From Plasmopara viticola (lineage: Eukaryota > Oomycota > Peronosporomycetes > Peronosporales > Peronosporaceae), in contig MBPM02000014.1 of NCBI GenBank assembly GCA_001695595.3, positions 806,001 to 870,000 of the forward strand: a DNA stretch of 64,000 bases. Reading direction: 5' to 3'. Below are positions 11,212-21,927 of the stretch, piece by piece. The notes beneath the pieces were generated by a model. It was not told the DNA's origin. It did no database searches and saw nothing but the letters and a program-made list of their open reading frames with translations. Within the stretch, counting starts at the first letter, position 1. The number at the start of each line of letters is the position of its first letter. The translations under genes and the position numbers were made by a program.

Positions 11212-14200
11212 ATGAGTTCTATCAACCTCGCTCAACAAATGATGGAAATGATCCAAAAACAACAAGAACTCATTGAGGTTATTACGGCACGGCAATCAGA
11301 AGTCAAGATCGATGGACTCAAGTTACCTTCGTTTTATGGACGTATTGGTGAATCTGTGGACATGTATGTGGACCAAGTTGCTCGTTATTTTGATGCCAAA
11401 AACATTAAATGGCAAGATCCAACTCAATCTAGTCGAATCATTGCTATGATGACCGCTAACTTTCGTGGAAATGCTGCTGCATGGTATATGCTAGCCAAAG
11501 ACACCGTCAAGGACGTTCAAGATCTTATTCAGAATATTACTATTGAATTTGTTCCTCCTGATATTCAAGAACGCTTACGTGACCAACTTTACTCTCTGAA
11601 ACAAAAGCGTTGTCAGAAATTAGAAGAGTATATCTCCAAGTATCGAGTCGCCATTATGCAAGTCAAAGACATGAGTGATCTAGATACTACACTTATTTCG
11701 TTTGCGGTCTCGAAAGTCCGATAAAAGAAGAAGTCCAATATCGTCGTTGCAAAACAGTCTCTGAAGCTCTCTCTATAGCTCTTGAATATGAGCGCTCGCA
11801 TAGAAATTTCAACTCCTTTAATGGGAATCGTCGTTCATTCCGTCGATTTGATCATAGAAAAGATCACACCCATCAGTCTAATCAGCGAGATTCCGAGCCA
11901 AAACCAATGGAAATAGATTCTGCTCAAGCTTCCAATCAAAAGAGAAATAAGTCATCAAAGTTTTGCCGATATTGCACGAAAAGTGGACATATCATCGACG
12001 TCTGTTATAAGCGCAAGAACCAAGAAAATCGCCGCAACAATAATTCAAGTAACGGAGACTCAAACCGTTTTCGTCGTCAAGAAGAGCGTACTGCCATAAA
12101 TTACTTCGACAATGATAGTGAAGAAGGTCAAGAAATATTCGAAATTAACGACATCGCTATGGGTAAAGTACAAGAATTTGCTCCCAACGAATTGATCAGA
12201 AAAGATGGCCTCTGTGAAGGCACAAAGGTGAAGATTATGCCCGACACTGGAGCATCCTGCAATGTTATTCGTCCTGGTCTATCAAGCAACATGACAAAGA
12301 CGACACTCTCTCAAGTAACACGATTCGATGGAAGCAAGACAGAAAAGCGAAACATCAAGAAAGGAGAAGTGTCTTTCAAATTTGAAGGTTGTAATTTCGA
12401 CAATGTACCAAACATGGAATGGCCAATGGGAAATACCCACGACATCATATTAGGAAAGCCATGGTTTACAAAATATCAACCTATTATTAATTGGCGTACT
12501 CATCCAGTCCAAGTCCCTGTGTTCAAAGAAGTCAAAGCCACAGCAGAAGAAATATCTGAGGTTAACAGACGCACTTTTTAACAAAACATAAATCAACAAG
12601 CGTATGAAGAAGTCTATAGAGTCAAAGTGTGTTGCGTCCGTGAAGATGAAAAAATTCCAGAACCAATTCAAGATTTGTTGGAGAAATATTCGGATGTATT
12701 CCTTGAAGTATTACCTGATGGACTTCCACCATCTAAGAGAGTCGAGTTTGAACTCAACATGAAAAAGGATGCAACTCCAAGTCATCGTGCTCCTTTCCGC
12801 CTTTCCAAAACAGAACAAGATGCACTCGAATTGTTTGTCAAAGAAAATCTCAAGAAAGGTTGGATCGAACTTTCCGATTCTCCATGGGTTTCAAATATTT
12901 TTGGTATTCCGAAGAAAGATCCGGAATCAGGCAAGCAATATTCTCGCTCCGAATGGGTTCGATCTGGAAACGCAACTTTACCTATCCGATGGGTTATAGA
13001 CTTTCGCTATATCAATTCACAGACCAACGTTCCAAAGATACCTTTGCCAAGAATAGAAGAACTTTTCGATAAAATGGTTGGTTGTGAGATTTATTCGGTA
13101 CTTGATTTAGCTCAAGGTTATCATCGAATGCGAATTTCCAAAGATAGTCGAAAATACACCGCTTTTCGTACTCATTCCGAAACTTACCAATGGTGTGTAG
13201 CTCTAATGGGCCTTGCTGGAATGCCTGGAGTATGGTCTCGACTAATGAGAGTTTTTTTTGGAAAATTTCCATTTTTGGTTGTATATCTCGATGATATTTT
13301 GTTTTCTCGCATAATATGCAAGAACATCTCGAACGTTTGGAATCCTAATTCCATGAATTGCGTGAAGCAAAGTTGTATGCCCATGCTAAGAAGTGTCATT
13401 TTGGACAAAATCAAGTCAAATTTTCGGGTCATACAGTATCACAACAAGGTCTCTCAATGGACGAATCCAAGACTGAAGCTATAGAAAATTGGCCAGAACC
13501 AACCAATCAAAAAGAACTTCAAAGTTTTCTCGGTTTAGCTGGTTATTACCGACGTTTTATTTGCAATTTTGCACATCTAGCTATTCCTCTCGGACCTTTA
13601 GTCAAGAAAGAACATGATTGGAAACGGGGTCAAGAACAGTCAAACGCATTTCAAGCGATCAAGAACGCACTGAAGACCGCACCGGTTCTTAAGTTGCCAG
13701 ACTTTGATAAACCTTTCCTAGTTACTATGAATGCGTCAGGCTATTGTGTTGGTGGAGTTTTATCTCAACTACATGGCACAGAAGATCACCCGGTTGCTTT
13801 TTACTCGAAAAAGCTTGGTGTTCATGAAGTCAATTGGCCAACACATGAGAAAGAACTCTTCGCGATTAAACTCGCTTTGGAAAAATGGAGACATTACCTG
13901 TATGGTCGCCCTTTCGACATTTATACAGACAACAGCGCATGTAAATGGCTTTTACATCATCCCAAAGTTTCTCCAAAACTCGCTCGTTTTCTGACATCCT
14001 TTGCTCAGTTCGTGTTTACACTCCATCATGTAGCCGGAAAGCAAAATGTGGTCGCAGACGCATTGTCTCGCCCACCAGTTCAACAACCTCGCGACAAATC
14101 TGAAGTCAATCTTATCTCATCTTCTGAGATCGTCAAGGTCGATACGTCGCAGGTGCACGAATGCACAAAGGATTGTCATCAAAGAGATTCATCATCTCGT

Positions 14201-15886
14201 CGTCATTATCGTGTTGTCATTAACAACTGTCTCGTTTACAACATTTCTTCGCCTCTTGAAATTTCTGGGGGAGAGATGCATATCGTCAACGCCTCTGCGG
14301 AACAAGACGCAACAAATAATATGCCGTCAGCACAAATTTCAATTGCGAATACCTCAAACTGGAACAAAGAAGGGTTACGCAAATTTCAGAAAGACTATAC
14401 AAGTGGTAATGAGTTCGCTTCAGAATGGAAAAAACAAACCTCATCATTCCTGAAAATCGATGGATTGTTATTTTTAAAGACAAAGAACAAAGTACTTCGT
14501 TTGTGTGTTCCGGAAAACGATTTAATTCGTACTAAAATAATTGAAGAATTTCATGATTCGCCTATTGCCGCACATCCTGGTGCAAGAAGAACTTATCTGC
14601 GAATTGCCCAATGGTACAATTGGAAAAATATGGAAACCGACATTTAAGAATACGTCAAGAGCTGTGCGACTTGTGTAAGATGGAAACACAGCAATGCAAA
14701 GAAGAACGGCAAGTTGATGCCTCTTTCAATCCCAGAATATTGTTGGGATATCGTATCACTTGACTTCGTCACTGGTTTACCCATGTCAAATGGTTTCGAT
14801 GCCATTTTAACTGTGTTGTGCAAGTTATCAAAACGCGCCAAGTATGGCAAAAGTAAAACAAATGATGACGCAGAAAAAGCTGCTCATTGTTTTTTCGATT
14901 CAGTCGTTCGACATCATGGATTGCCTCGTATTATCATCAGCGATAGAGATCCTAAGTTTACTTCAAAATTTTGAAAGACTTTAACGGGAATTATGGGTAT
15001 GAAGTTGAACATGACAACTTCGTATCGTGCCCAAGCCGACGGTAAAACAGAGCGACAAAATCTCATCTAAGAAGATTCTTTAAGATGTATGGTATCTTGT
15101 CTTGGAAGTGACTGGTCTTCGAAATTGGGAACTATCGAATACGCACATTCTCATCTAGTCAGTGCCTCTACAGGATTTACACCGTTTGAGATCGATACAG
15201 GAAGAAAAGAACGAAATCCTTCTGGTAATTTTCCTCGCCTTACCGACACTCCGTCACAAGTACAGCCTATCTCCGAATATGCAAAAACGTTTGCTGAAGA
15301 AAGACGGAAGATCATTGATATAGCTAAGAAGAACTTACTTAGAGCCCAGCAGTCACAGAAAAAGTTTTACGATCGCAAAAGAAGTGATGTGACTTTCAAA
15401 CAAGGTGATTTAGTTATGCTGGATACTCGACGAGTCCCTCTCAAACATGCCGCCAAAGACATTGATGTCAAAAGAGCTAAACTAGCTGCTCGAAAGATTG
15501 GACCTTACGAGATCGAACGCATGATCAACGACAATGTTGCAAAACTTGTTTTACCAAGAAGTATGAAAGCGTTGAATCCGACTTTCAATATTGATGTTCT
15601 CAGCCACTACGTCTCAAATCCGACTAAGTTTCAGTCTCGAGTTATACCCAAAGCTTCTCGAATTATCATTGACGAGAAAACAGGTGATGAACTCCACGTT
15701 GTGGAGAAGCTGTTAAAGAAACGTCAATTCAACCGCAAGACAGAATGGTTAGTCCTATGGCATGGCCTCCCAGAGCATGAATCGACATGGGAATTAGAAT
15801 CCTCAATAAAACGTGTCTCTCATTGGAAAGTTCTCGTCGACGATTTCAAAAACCGCCAACGAGAAGTCAAGTCCCGGAGGATGTAA
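11212..15886 (+). pseudogene. Defective gag-pol polyprotein with chromodomain
   Basis: Gag begins at 11212. It shifts frame near 11695-11720 and resumes with a CX2CX4HX4C zinc knuckle at about 11965-12010. A retropepsin-type protease active site (DTGAS) is near 12242. A TAA at 12579-12581 interrupts the protease-RT junction. RT keeps YLDD near 13280, then the frame changes near 13300. RNase H reads MNAS where TDAS is expected (near 13728), so the first catalytic Asp appears to be Asn. Integrase keeps its HHCC and D,D,E positions but carries stops at 14645-14647, 14972-14974 and 15068-15070. A chromodomain ends the frame at about 15685-15850 (aromatic and VLWHGL/STWE landmarks), which marks a chromovirus; in relatives it guides integration to modified histones. 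The last codons overlap the right LTR by 5 nt. The element cannot encode its own machinery. Confidence 0.93.
15872..15881 (+). other. Polypurine tract candidate
   Basis: The bases just before the right LTR read CCCGGAGGA, with a GGAGGA purine run ending at 15881. Plus-strand priming in LTR elements starts at such a tract directly 5' of the 3' LTR. It is short and includes coding sequence for the last polyprotein residues. Confidence 0.5.
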
Positions 15887-16273
15887 GGATGGGATGGCCG
15901 TGTCCTACGGCACGCCATCACCATCCCAGTGTCGCACTGCCAAATGCTTGGCAGGGAACGATGCAAGTACATATGGTGGTACTTGCATCCAATAAAAATA
16001 ACAAAAACAAAACATTTGCCTAGTTTATATTCAAAAACGAAATTTTCATATTGAGTGTGTCCTACGTGGACTCAGTTGAAGAAAGAAAAGAAAAAATAGG
16101 AAGAGGAAGTAGTTGCAGTTCATTCCATTTTAGTTCTCACTTTTAAATCTACTCTTCAATACACAAGCTTCCTCTTCCAGCCTTCGTCTCTTCTCCGTCC
16201 TACGTCTGTCCTACCCTCGTCCTACCTTCGTCCTACCTATCGTCCGACGCCATAACTTGTGCCAAACCTTACA
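15882..16273 (+). repeat. 3' LTR (392 bp)
   Basis: Same length and ends as the left LTR. The substitutions I can see include T/C at the hairpin-1 bulge, A/G in the poly-A run near 16085, three near 16118-16130, and three in the last third. AATAAA is at 15991-15996. Confidence 0.95.
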
Positions 16274-17361
16274 GTAACGTCTTACCATTCTAAAGCTAAA
16301 ATACCAGGATCGAAGCGCAATTAAGCTTAAAAGATAATGACGCTAATGTTCTCGAACAAGAAATAAAACAAGCGGTCCAAAGCACTTAGCGAGTATACGT
16401 GTGAGCTCTTGTTTCTCTAGGCTTTGTCGCTACGAGTCGTACTTCGTCTTTGGCTTTCCAAATTGATTATTCTTCCCCAGGGTATTCTTCCCCACCAGAC
16501 TTACGCTTTGTCGCGGTAGCCATAAAAAGTGAGTCGAAGGTGTGAAAATGACTATCGGTACTAAAGATTACACTTGTTATACACCAAACCCCGTATGACG
16601 CAGCTGATAACGTAACTGCCACTTCTCGTCATATTAGTACAAATACTTTAACTATGCACCTTACAGTAGAGTGCGTTCCAATTTTGTTGGCTTCAAATAT
16701 GCCCAGAAATTAGCTCCAGTTTATGCCCCAATATACAATTTTGGCATATGCGTTACGTCTTATCGAAACTTTAACATAGCGCTTGAAAGGACGCAAAGAA
16801 AAGGAGAGCGCGACGAGGGCAGCTGCGCAGGTTGAAGGCCTCCTTGGCGAGCGAGCACGCGATTGTCAGCGACACAACCGTGCTGTAAACGCTCTACACG
16901 TTCGTTCGATTGTACCTACACTGCAAGTTGCAGTACAGGTACGAGCGGGACATCGTGCGCTGGGACACATGGTGCGCCTTTTTGCTGATCACAATACAAT
17001 TGACTTGATTCGAGACTGCGGAGCTTTGGGGAATTTTCAGCGGCTCTCTAGGATTGGGTAGAACAAGTCACGATTGGCTAATTAAACGGCGCAGCGCATT
17101 TATATTGGCGAGAAAACGCCTGATTCTATTGAAGCCAACGGCAACTACTCTTTTTACCAGAGGTAACCATTTCTGCGCGACGGTCACTGTGACTTCTTCC
17201 CGATAAGACACAGGTCGCTAGGCTTAAATTAATAACTGTAAGATTGCTCAAACGCGCAATAATTGTCTATAGATAGTAACGGACGGGGACTCGTGCTTCC
17301 ATTTTGATCTACTTTGAAACTTAATTTCAGCCGCAAGGGGAAACCTTCCTATTTTCAAGTG
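16274..17361. other. Upstream region of the myosin gene
   Basis: No recognisable gene. An Inr-like TTCCATTTT lies at about 17298-17306, 56-64 bp upstream of the myosin ATG, and a TTTCAG just before CCGCAAGGGG (near 17330) could be the acceptor of a 5'-UTR intron. TATTCTTCCCCA occurs twice close together near 16465-16492. The frame at 16783-17061 has no ATG start and no known domain. Confidence 0.45.
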
Positions 17362-20300
17362 ATGGATGTGGGCGCGCGCGTGTGGGTTCCTGACCCAACA
17401 GGTGACTCTGTATGGCTTGCAGCGCGAGTTTTAAAAGTGCACCAGAAGGCCATGACGGTCGAGCTGGAGAATTTAAGCGAAAACGAGACGACAACATCCC
17501 GCTTTGCACGCCGCAATTTGTATGACGAAAATGAGAACGCTCAAGCTAGACACCGACACTTGGATCTGATTTTTGCCGGTTCGGGTGAGTGTATTAATGT
17601 GCTGCCGCGCAACATGCCACGTGAGCAGAACCAGCGCGACTTGGTGGCCCTCCCACACTTGCACGAAGCCAGTATTCTCAACGCATTAAGACTGCGCTAC
17701 GAGCGCCATGTCATCTATACACACATTGGCGACATCTTGATCTCTATTAATCCTTTTCAAGATCTTCCTCATCTCTACGGGGCAGAGGTGCTGCATGACT
17801 ACATTTATAGCCACAATTCGCAGCCTAGTGATCGCATCACGGCCACAGATCATAGAGAGCCACATCTATTTGCTGTCGCCCGAGCGGCCTACATGGACAT
17901 TGTTCAGAATGGCCGCAGCCAGTCGATTCTTATCAGTGGTGAGAGTGGTGCAGGTAAGACTGAAGCCACAAAGATCATCATGACGTACTTTGCCGTCACG
18001 TGTGGCACTAGCAATAACTTGACAACTTCAACGAGCTTGCAACTCAAGTCACCTTCGACTTCGCCGTCTCGCACATCCATCGAGGAGCAAGTGCTTCAGT
18101 CCAATCCAATCTTAGAAGCTTTTGGCAACGCACGTACCGTGCGAAATGACAATAGTTCGCGCTTTGGCAAATTTATTGAGCTACGTTTTCGTGACCAGCG
18201 ACAGAGACTTGCAGGCGCCCGGATTCGAACTTATCTTTTGGAAAAGATTCGCGTCATCAAGCAAGCTCCTCAAGAACGCAATTTTCACATTTTTTATGAA
18301 CTGCTTAGTGCAGACACGAAGTGCATTACGAAAGAGCAGATGCAAGTTTTAGCTGTGAGTGGCGGTCCCAAAAGCTTCCGGTTATTGAATCAGAGCTTGT
18401 GCTCTAAGCGACGCGATGGTGTGAAGGACGCGGTACAGTTTCGTTCAACAAAGAGAGCTATGCAACAGCTTGGGATGAGTGAACGGGAGATTGGTGGAGT
18501 ACTGGAGGTCGTGGCAGCTGTGCTTCATATGGGCAACGTGGACTTTGAACAAGTGCCACACATGGGCGAAGACACTGTCTTTGCAGATGAAGTGCGAATT
18601 GTAACCTCGACAAGTGGACCATGCAACCATTTTACAAAGGCAGCCGAGTTGCTGGGAGTGTCTACCGAAGCACTCGACCATGCACTAACCAAGCGCTCGC
18701 TGCACGCTTCTAATGAAACATTAGTTGTTGGAGTGGATGTGGTCCAGGCACGGAACACGCGCAATGCATTGACCATGGAGTGTTACAGACTTCTATTCGA
18801 GTGGCTTGTAGCCCGTGTCAATAACAAATTACAGCGACATGCAAGTGTGCCATGGGATGCCGATACAAGTGACGTGGACGATGAGAAAGACGCTTCGGAT
18901 TTCATTGGGTTGCTTGATATCTTTGGTTTTGAAGACATGCCGGAGAATTCATTCGAGCAGCTCTGCATCAACTATGCCAATGAAGCTCTTCAGCACCAAT
19001 TTAATCAGTACGTTTTCGAAGAGGAACAGCGACTATACCGTGAGGAGGGTATTCGCTGGAGCTTTGTCGACTTTCCGAACAATAGCGCGTGCCTTGAGTT
19101 GTTTGAGCATCGGCCCATTGGGATTTTCTCGCTGACAGACCAGGAATGTGTCTTTCCGCAAGGCGCTGACCGTGCACTTGTGGCCAAGTTTTATTTGGAA
19201 TTCGAGACAAAGAAATCGCACCCACATTTTCGCTCAGCCCCAAGGATTCAGCGCACGACGCAATTTATCGTAGCACATTACGCTGGGTCTGTGACTTACG
19301 CAGTTGAAGGGTTTCTTGCGAAAAACAAGGACGCGTTATGCGAGAGTGCAGCCCAGTTGCTGGCTGGGTCGGTGAGCCCTCTTATTCAAGCTCTTGCCGT
19401 CGGATCGGCCGATGGTTCCAATGGAGAAAGTTTGTTAGATGGGGGTCGGAATCGCCGACGAGCAAAGTCGGCCATCGCGGCCGTCAGTGTGGGGACACAG
19501 TTCAAGATCCAGCTGAATGAGCTGTTGAGCACAGTCCGAGCCACAACGCCTCGATATGTGCGCTGTATCAAGCCTAACGACTCGCATGTGGGCTCGCTGT
19601 TCCAAAGCACTCGTGTTGTTGAACAGCTACGCAGTGGCGGTGTACTTGAAGCTGTGAGAGTGGCGCGTGCTGGCTTTCCTGTGCGTCTTACTCACAAAAA
19701 GTTTCTCGGGCGCTATCGTCGGGTACTGCTTTGGCTCTCCAAGCTAAAGGATAGTGGTGCAAATGGGAGTCACCGGAATTGGAGTGAGCTTGACTTGTGT
19801 CTACACCAACTTATTAAATTTCTTCTTACTGACAGCGACTCGGATGAAGATGTGAAAGGGACCAGCGAGGATGACGAGATTGATCAGAATCGCTGTGGTG
19901 TCAATCTCGGCAAGACGTATGTCTTTTTTCGTCGAAAACCATACGAAAAGCTAGAGAATCTGCGCGTTTCGATACGCCAGGGGGCCAGTCTGGTCATTCA
20001 GCGACACGTTAGAGGTTTTGTGGCCTGCTGTAACTATAGACGACTGCGTCAAGTTACGATTGTAGTGCAAGCGCGGATACGCGGACGTTGCGCTTTCCGA
20101 TACGTTAGCTGGATGCGTGGCATGCGACAAGCTCAAGTACTTCAAGCGAGAATGCGTCAACTTTGTGCTAGAAGCAAATTCCTTCGCGTTCGTGCTGGAG
20201 TGCTTGCGGTGCAGTGTCGTTATCGGTGCCATCTCGCAACGCGTGTCGTCCAGGCACTTCGAGAGACTCGTGCAGTGACAAAGATTGCTACAGCATGGCG

Positions 20301-21861
20301 TCGATCCTTTGCTCAACGGAAGTATTTCAAGGTGTGCAGTGCTACACTGACGCTTCAATGCGCGGTGCGCACGCGTGCTGCTAAGAAGAAGCTCAAGGGG
20401 CTGCGAGAAGAAAGCAGAAATGTGGCAAAGCTGAAGAAAGACAATGCGCAGCTGAAGGACGAGCTGGCTGAATTACGTCGACAAGTGCAGGTCTTGGTGG
20501 CTCAAAGTGCAAGCAAGGAAAGCCAGCAGACACCATGCCCTTATTTTAAGCTCGACGAAGAGCCTGCGCAAAAGATTCCACAGAATGGTCACGATGTCTT
20601 GCCGAAGAAGCCTTTTCCAGAAGACGACAGCAACCAAGATGACTGCGCAAATTTGCTGGAGCTTGAGCTTTCGGACGATCTTGTTGCGGTAGACACTGAT
20701 GGTAACCCAAACGCAGCAAATGGTCGTGATGTCAGCTGTGTAGTTGATTTATCGTATAGCCACCAAAAACTGAAGCTGCAGACACCCAATTCACGTCGGA
20801 CTCGCCGTTATAGCTTGCCACCTGCACTTGCACCGGCAAACGAAGATGCAGAATTTGAAGACACAACACCACCTGCATCACCTCGTGCGTCGCGACCCCG
20901 TGATCGGCGCTATAGTTTGGAATTGTGGTGGCGTCAGGAGGTGGAGGCCCAAAAAGAGGCGACTCGGTTGCGTGAGAAAATTCGAGAGGCAGCAACTGAT
21001 GAACCTTCACCAGAACGTCAGCAGCAACAAGAAGTTGCGCTGCAAAAGCTTGTGGCTTCTCAGATCAAGCGCAAAACGATGCAGTTGCAATTACAGCTAC
21101 CCGCATTTGAGCTTAAGACGGGTAACAACGTTATTGACGCTGGTCCAGCCTCCTGCATTGACAACCGGCGCCGATCACGTACTGTCGATTATTGCCTTCC
21201 AGCTCCCGCACCTTTGACTTCGTGTGGTCGCCAAGGTACCTCGCGCTGGAATTTCGCAACACCCTACAGCACGACGCACACGACCAGTGGTCGTACGCCC
21301 GCATACTTCGACAGTCCAAACTACGCAGGCATGTCGTACGGTGACGAGTGCGCGGTAGATGGTGACGACGATTTTTATAGTAGAGGCCGCTTCTCGGTAC
21401 CAAGACGATCAGCATCCGCTGGCTTGTGCCGTGCGCGGTCGTCGTCCAATGCTTCTTCGTTCAATATGCCACCAGCCGCAAATCTTCGTCCTGGAGTTGT
21501 CGTTCCTCGATTTGCCAAAACGGAAACGTGTTACGAGTGCGACTGCACATTTCACTTTTTCGTGCGTCGCCACCACTGTCGTCAATGTGGCAATTCGTTC
21601 TGCTTTGAGCATTCGACACGTCAACTAGCACTTCCTCATCTAGGATACATGACGGCCCAGCGTGTATGTGATTCCTGTTTTGAAGCTCATATTCAAGTCG
21701 TAACATCGCTCAAGCTGCCTTCGTTGATGCGCCACGCAACGGACGAACTATCGACGTCGTCTTATGCGAGTTCTCCGCAAGGACGTGATAGTAATGGCAG
21801 CTACTGCGGCTTCGATAGTCCAACCATTACAGCAGCTCGTATAGCTCCACTCCGATCATAA
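17362..21861 (+). CDS. Unconventional myosin with C-terminal FYVE zinc finger
   Basis: A single-exon frame from ATG 17362 encodes about 1,499 aa. Upstream codons in the same frame lack an ATG. An SH3-like N-terminal segment (VWVPDPTGDSVWLAARV) precedes the motor domain. P-loop GESGAGKT is at residues 193-200, switch I NSSRFGK at about 264-270, and switch II DIFGFE at 519-524. At least four IQ-like repeats span about 876-1010, followed by a short coiled coil (about 1013-1050), a low-complexity linker, and a FYVE finger at about 1390-1438 with RRHHCRQCG and QRVCDSC. One zinc position is His (CFEH) and the N-terminal WxxD motif is missing, so PI3P binding may be altered. Myosin heads move on actin and FYVE domains usually target PI3P endosomes, so vesicle transport is likely. 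FYVE-tailed myosins are known from oomycetes. The 3' end faces the RNase HII gene 66 bp away. Confidence 0.93.
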   Translation: MDVGARVWVPDPTGDSVWLAARVLKVHQKAMTVELENLSENETTTSRFARRNLYDENENAQARHRHLDLIFAGSGECINVLPRNMPREQNQRDLVALPHLHEASILNALRLRYERHVIYTHIGDILISINPFQDLPHLYGAEVLHDYIYSHNSQPSDRITATDHREPHLFAVARAAYMDIVQNGRSQSILISGESGAGKTEATKIIMTYFAVTCGTSNNLTTSTSLQLKSPSTSPSRTSIEEQVLQSNPILEAFGNARTVRNDNSSRFGKFIELRFRDQRQRLAGARIRTYLLEKIRVIKQAPQERNFHIFYELLSADTKCITKEQMQVLAVSGGPKSFRLLNQSLCSKRRDGVKDAVQFRSTKRAMQQLGMSEREIGGVLEVVAAVLHMGNVDFEQVPHMGEDTVFADEVRIVTSTSGPCNHFTKAAELLGVSTEALDHALTKRSLHASNETLVVGVDVVQARNTRNALTMECYRLLFEWLVARVNNKLQRHASVPWDADTSDVDDEKDASDFIGLLDIFGFEDMPENSFEQLCINYANEALQHQFNQYVFEEEQRLYREEGIRWSFVDFPNNSACLELFEHRPIGIFSLTDQECVFPQGADRALVAKFYLEFETKKSHPHFRSAPRIQRTTQFIVAHYAGSVTYAVEGFLAKNKDALCESAAQLLAGSVSPLIQALAVGSADGSNGESLLDGGRNRRRAKSAIAAVSVGTQFKIQLNELLSTVRATTPRYVRCIKPNDSHVGSLFQSTRVVEQLRSGGVLEAVRVARAGFPVRLTHKKFLGRYRRVLLWLSKLKDSGANGSHRNWSELDLCLHQLIKFLLTDSDSDEDVKGTSEDDEIDQNRCGVNLGKTYVFFRRKPYEKLENLRVSIRQGASLVIQRHVRGFVACCNYRRLRQVTIVVQARIRGRCAFRYVSWMRGMRQAQVLQARMRQLCARSKFLRVRAGVLAVQCRYRCHLATRVVQALRETRAVTKIATAWRRSFAQRKYFKVCSATLTLQCAVRTRAAKKKLKGLREESRNVAKLKKDNAQLKDELAELRRQVQVLVAQSASKESQQTPCPYFKLDEEPAQKIPQNGHDVLPKKPFPEDDSNQDDCANLLELELSDDLVAVDTDGNPNAANGRDVSCVVDLSYSHQKLKLQTPNSRRTRRYSLPPALAPANEDAEFEDTTPPASPRASRPRDRRYSLELWWRQEVEAQKEATRLREKIREAATDEPSPERQQQQEVALQKLVASQIKRKTMQLQLQLPAFELKTGNNVIDAGPASCIDNRRRSRTVDYCLPAPAPLTSCGRQGTSRWNFATPYSTTHTTSGRTPAYFDSPNYAGMSYGDECAVDGDDDFYSRGRFSVPRRSASAGLCRARSSSNASSFNMPPAANLRPGVVVPRFAKTETCYECDCTFHFFVRRHHCRQCGNSFCFEHSTRQLALPHLGYMTAQRVCDSCFEAHIQVVTSLKLPSLMRHATDELSTSSYASSPQGRDSNGSYCGFDSPTITAARIAPLRS

Positions 21862-21927
21862 ATAATTGTAAGTAATTAATGATCAAACATGGGCAAATCA
21901 TAAGATGCCGTTTGCTTTTATCAGGCC

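Larger units (their letters stand above)
10120..16273 (+). mobile_element. Full-length Ty3/gypsy chromovirus-type LTR retrotransposon (defective)
   Basis: Two 392-bp direct repeats (10120-10511 and 15882-16273) each start TGTAAGG and end CCTTACA. They enclose gag, protease, reverse transcriptase, RNase H, integrase and a C-terminal chromodomain, in the gypsy order (integrase after RNase H). A tRNA-like primer-binding site follows the left LTR and a purine-rich tract precedes the right one. The flanks are GTAAG (10115-10119) and GTAAC (16274-16278): a 5-bp target duplication with one mismatch, or a 4-bp one. The LTRs differ at about 8 of 392 positions by my alignment (about 98% identity), so insertion was fairly recent. 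The polyprotein is nevertheless broken by two frame changes and several stops. Confidence 0.95.

Noticed and set aside
18200..18235. tRNA T-arm-like sequence (GGATTCGAACTT)
   Set aside because: It lies inside the conserved myosin motor coding sequence and has no cloverleaf around it.
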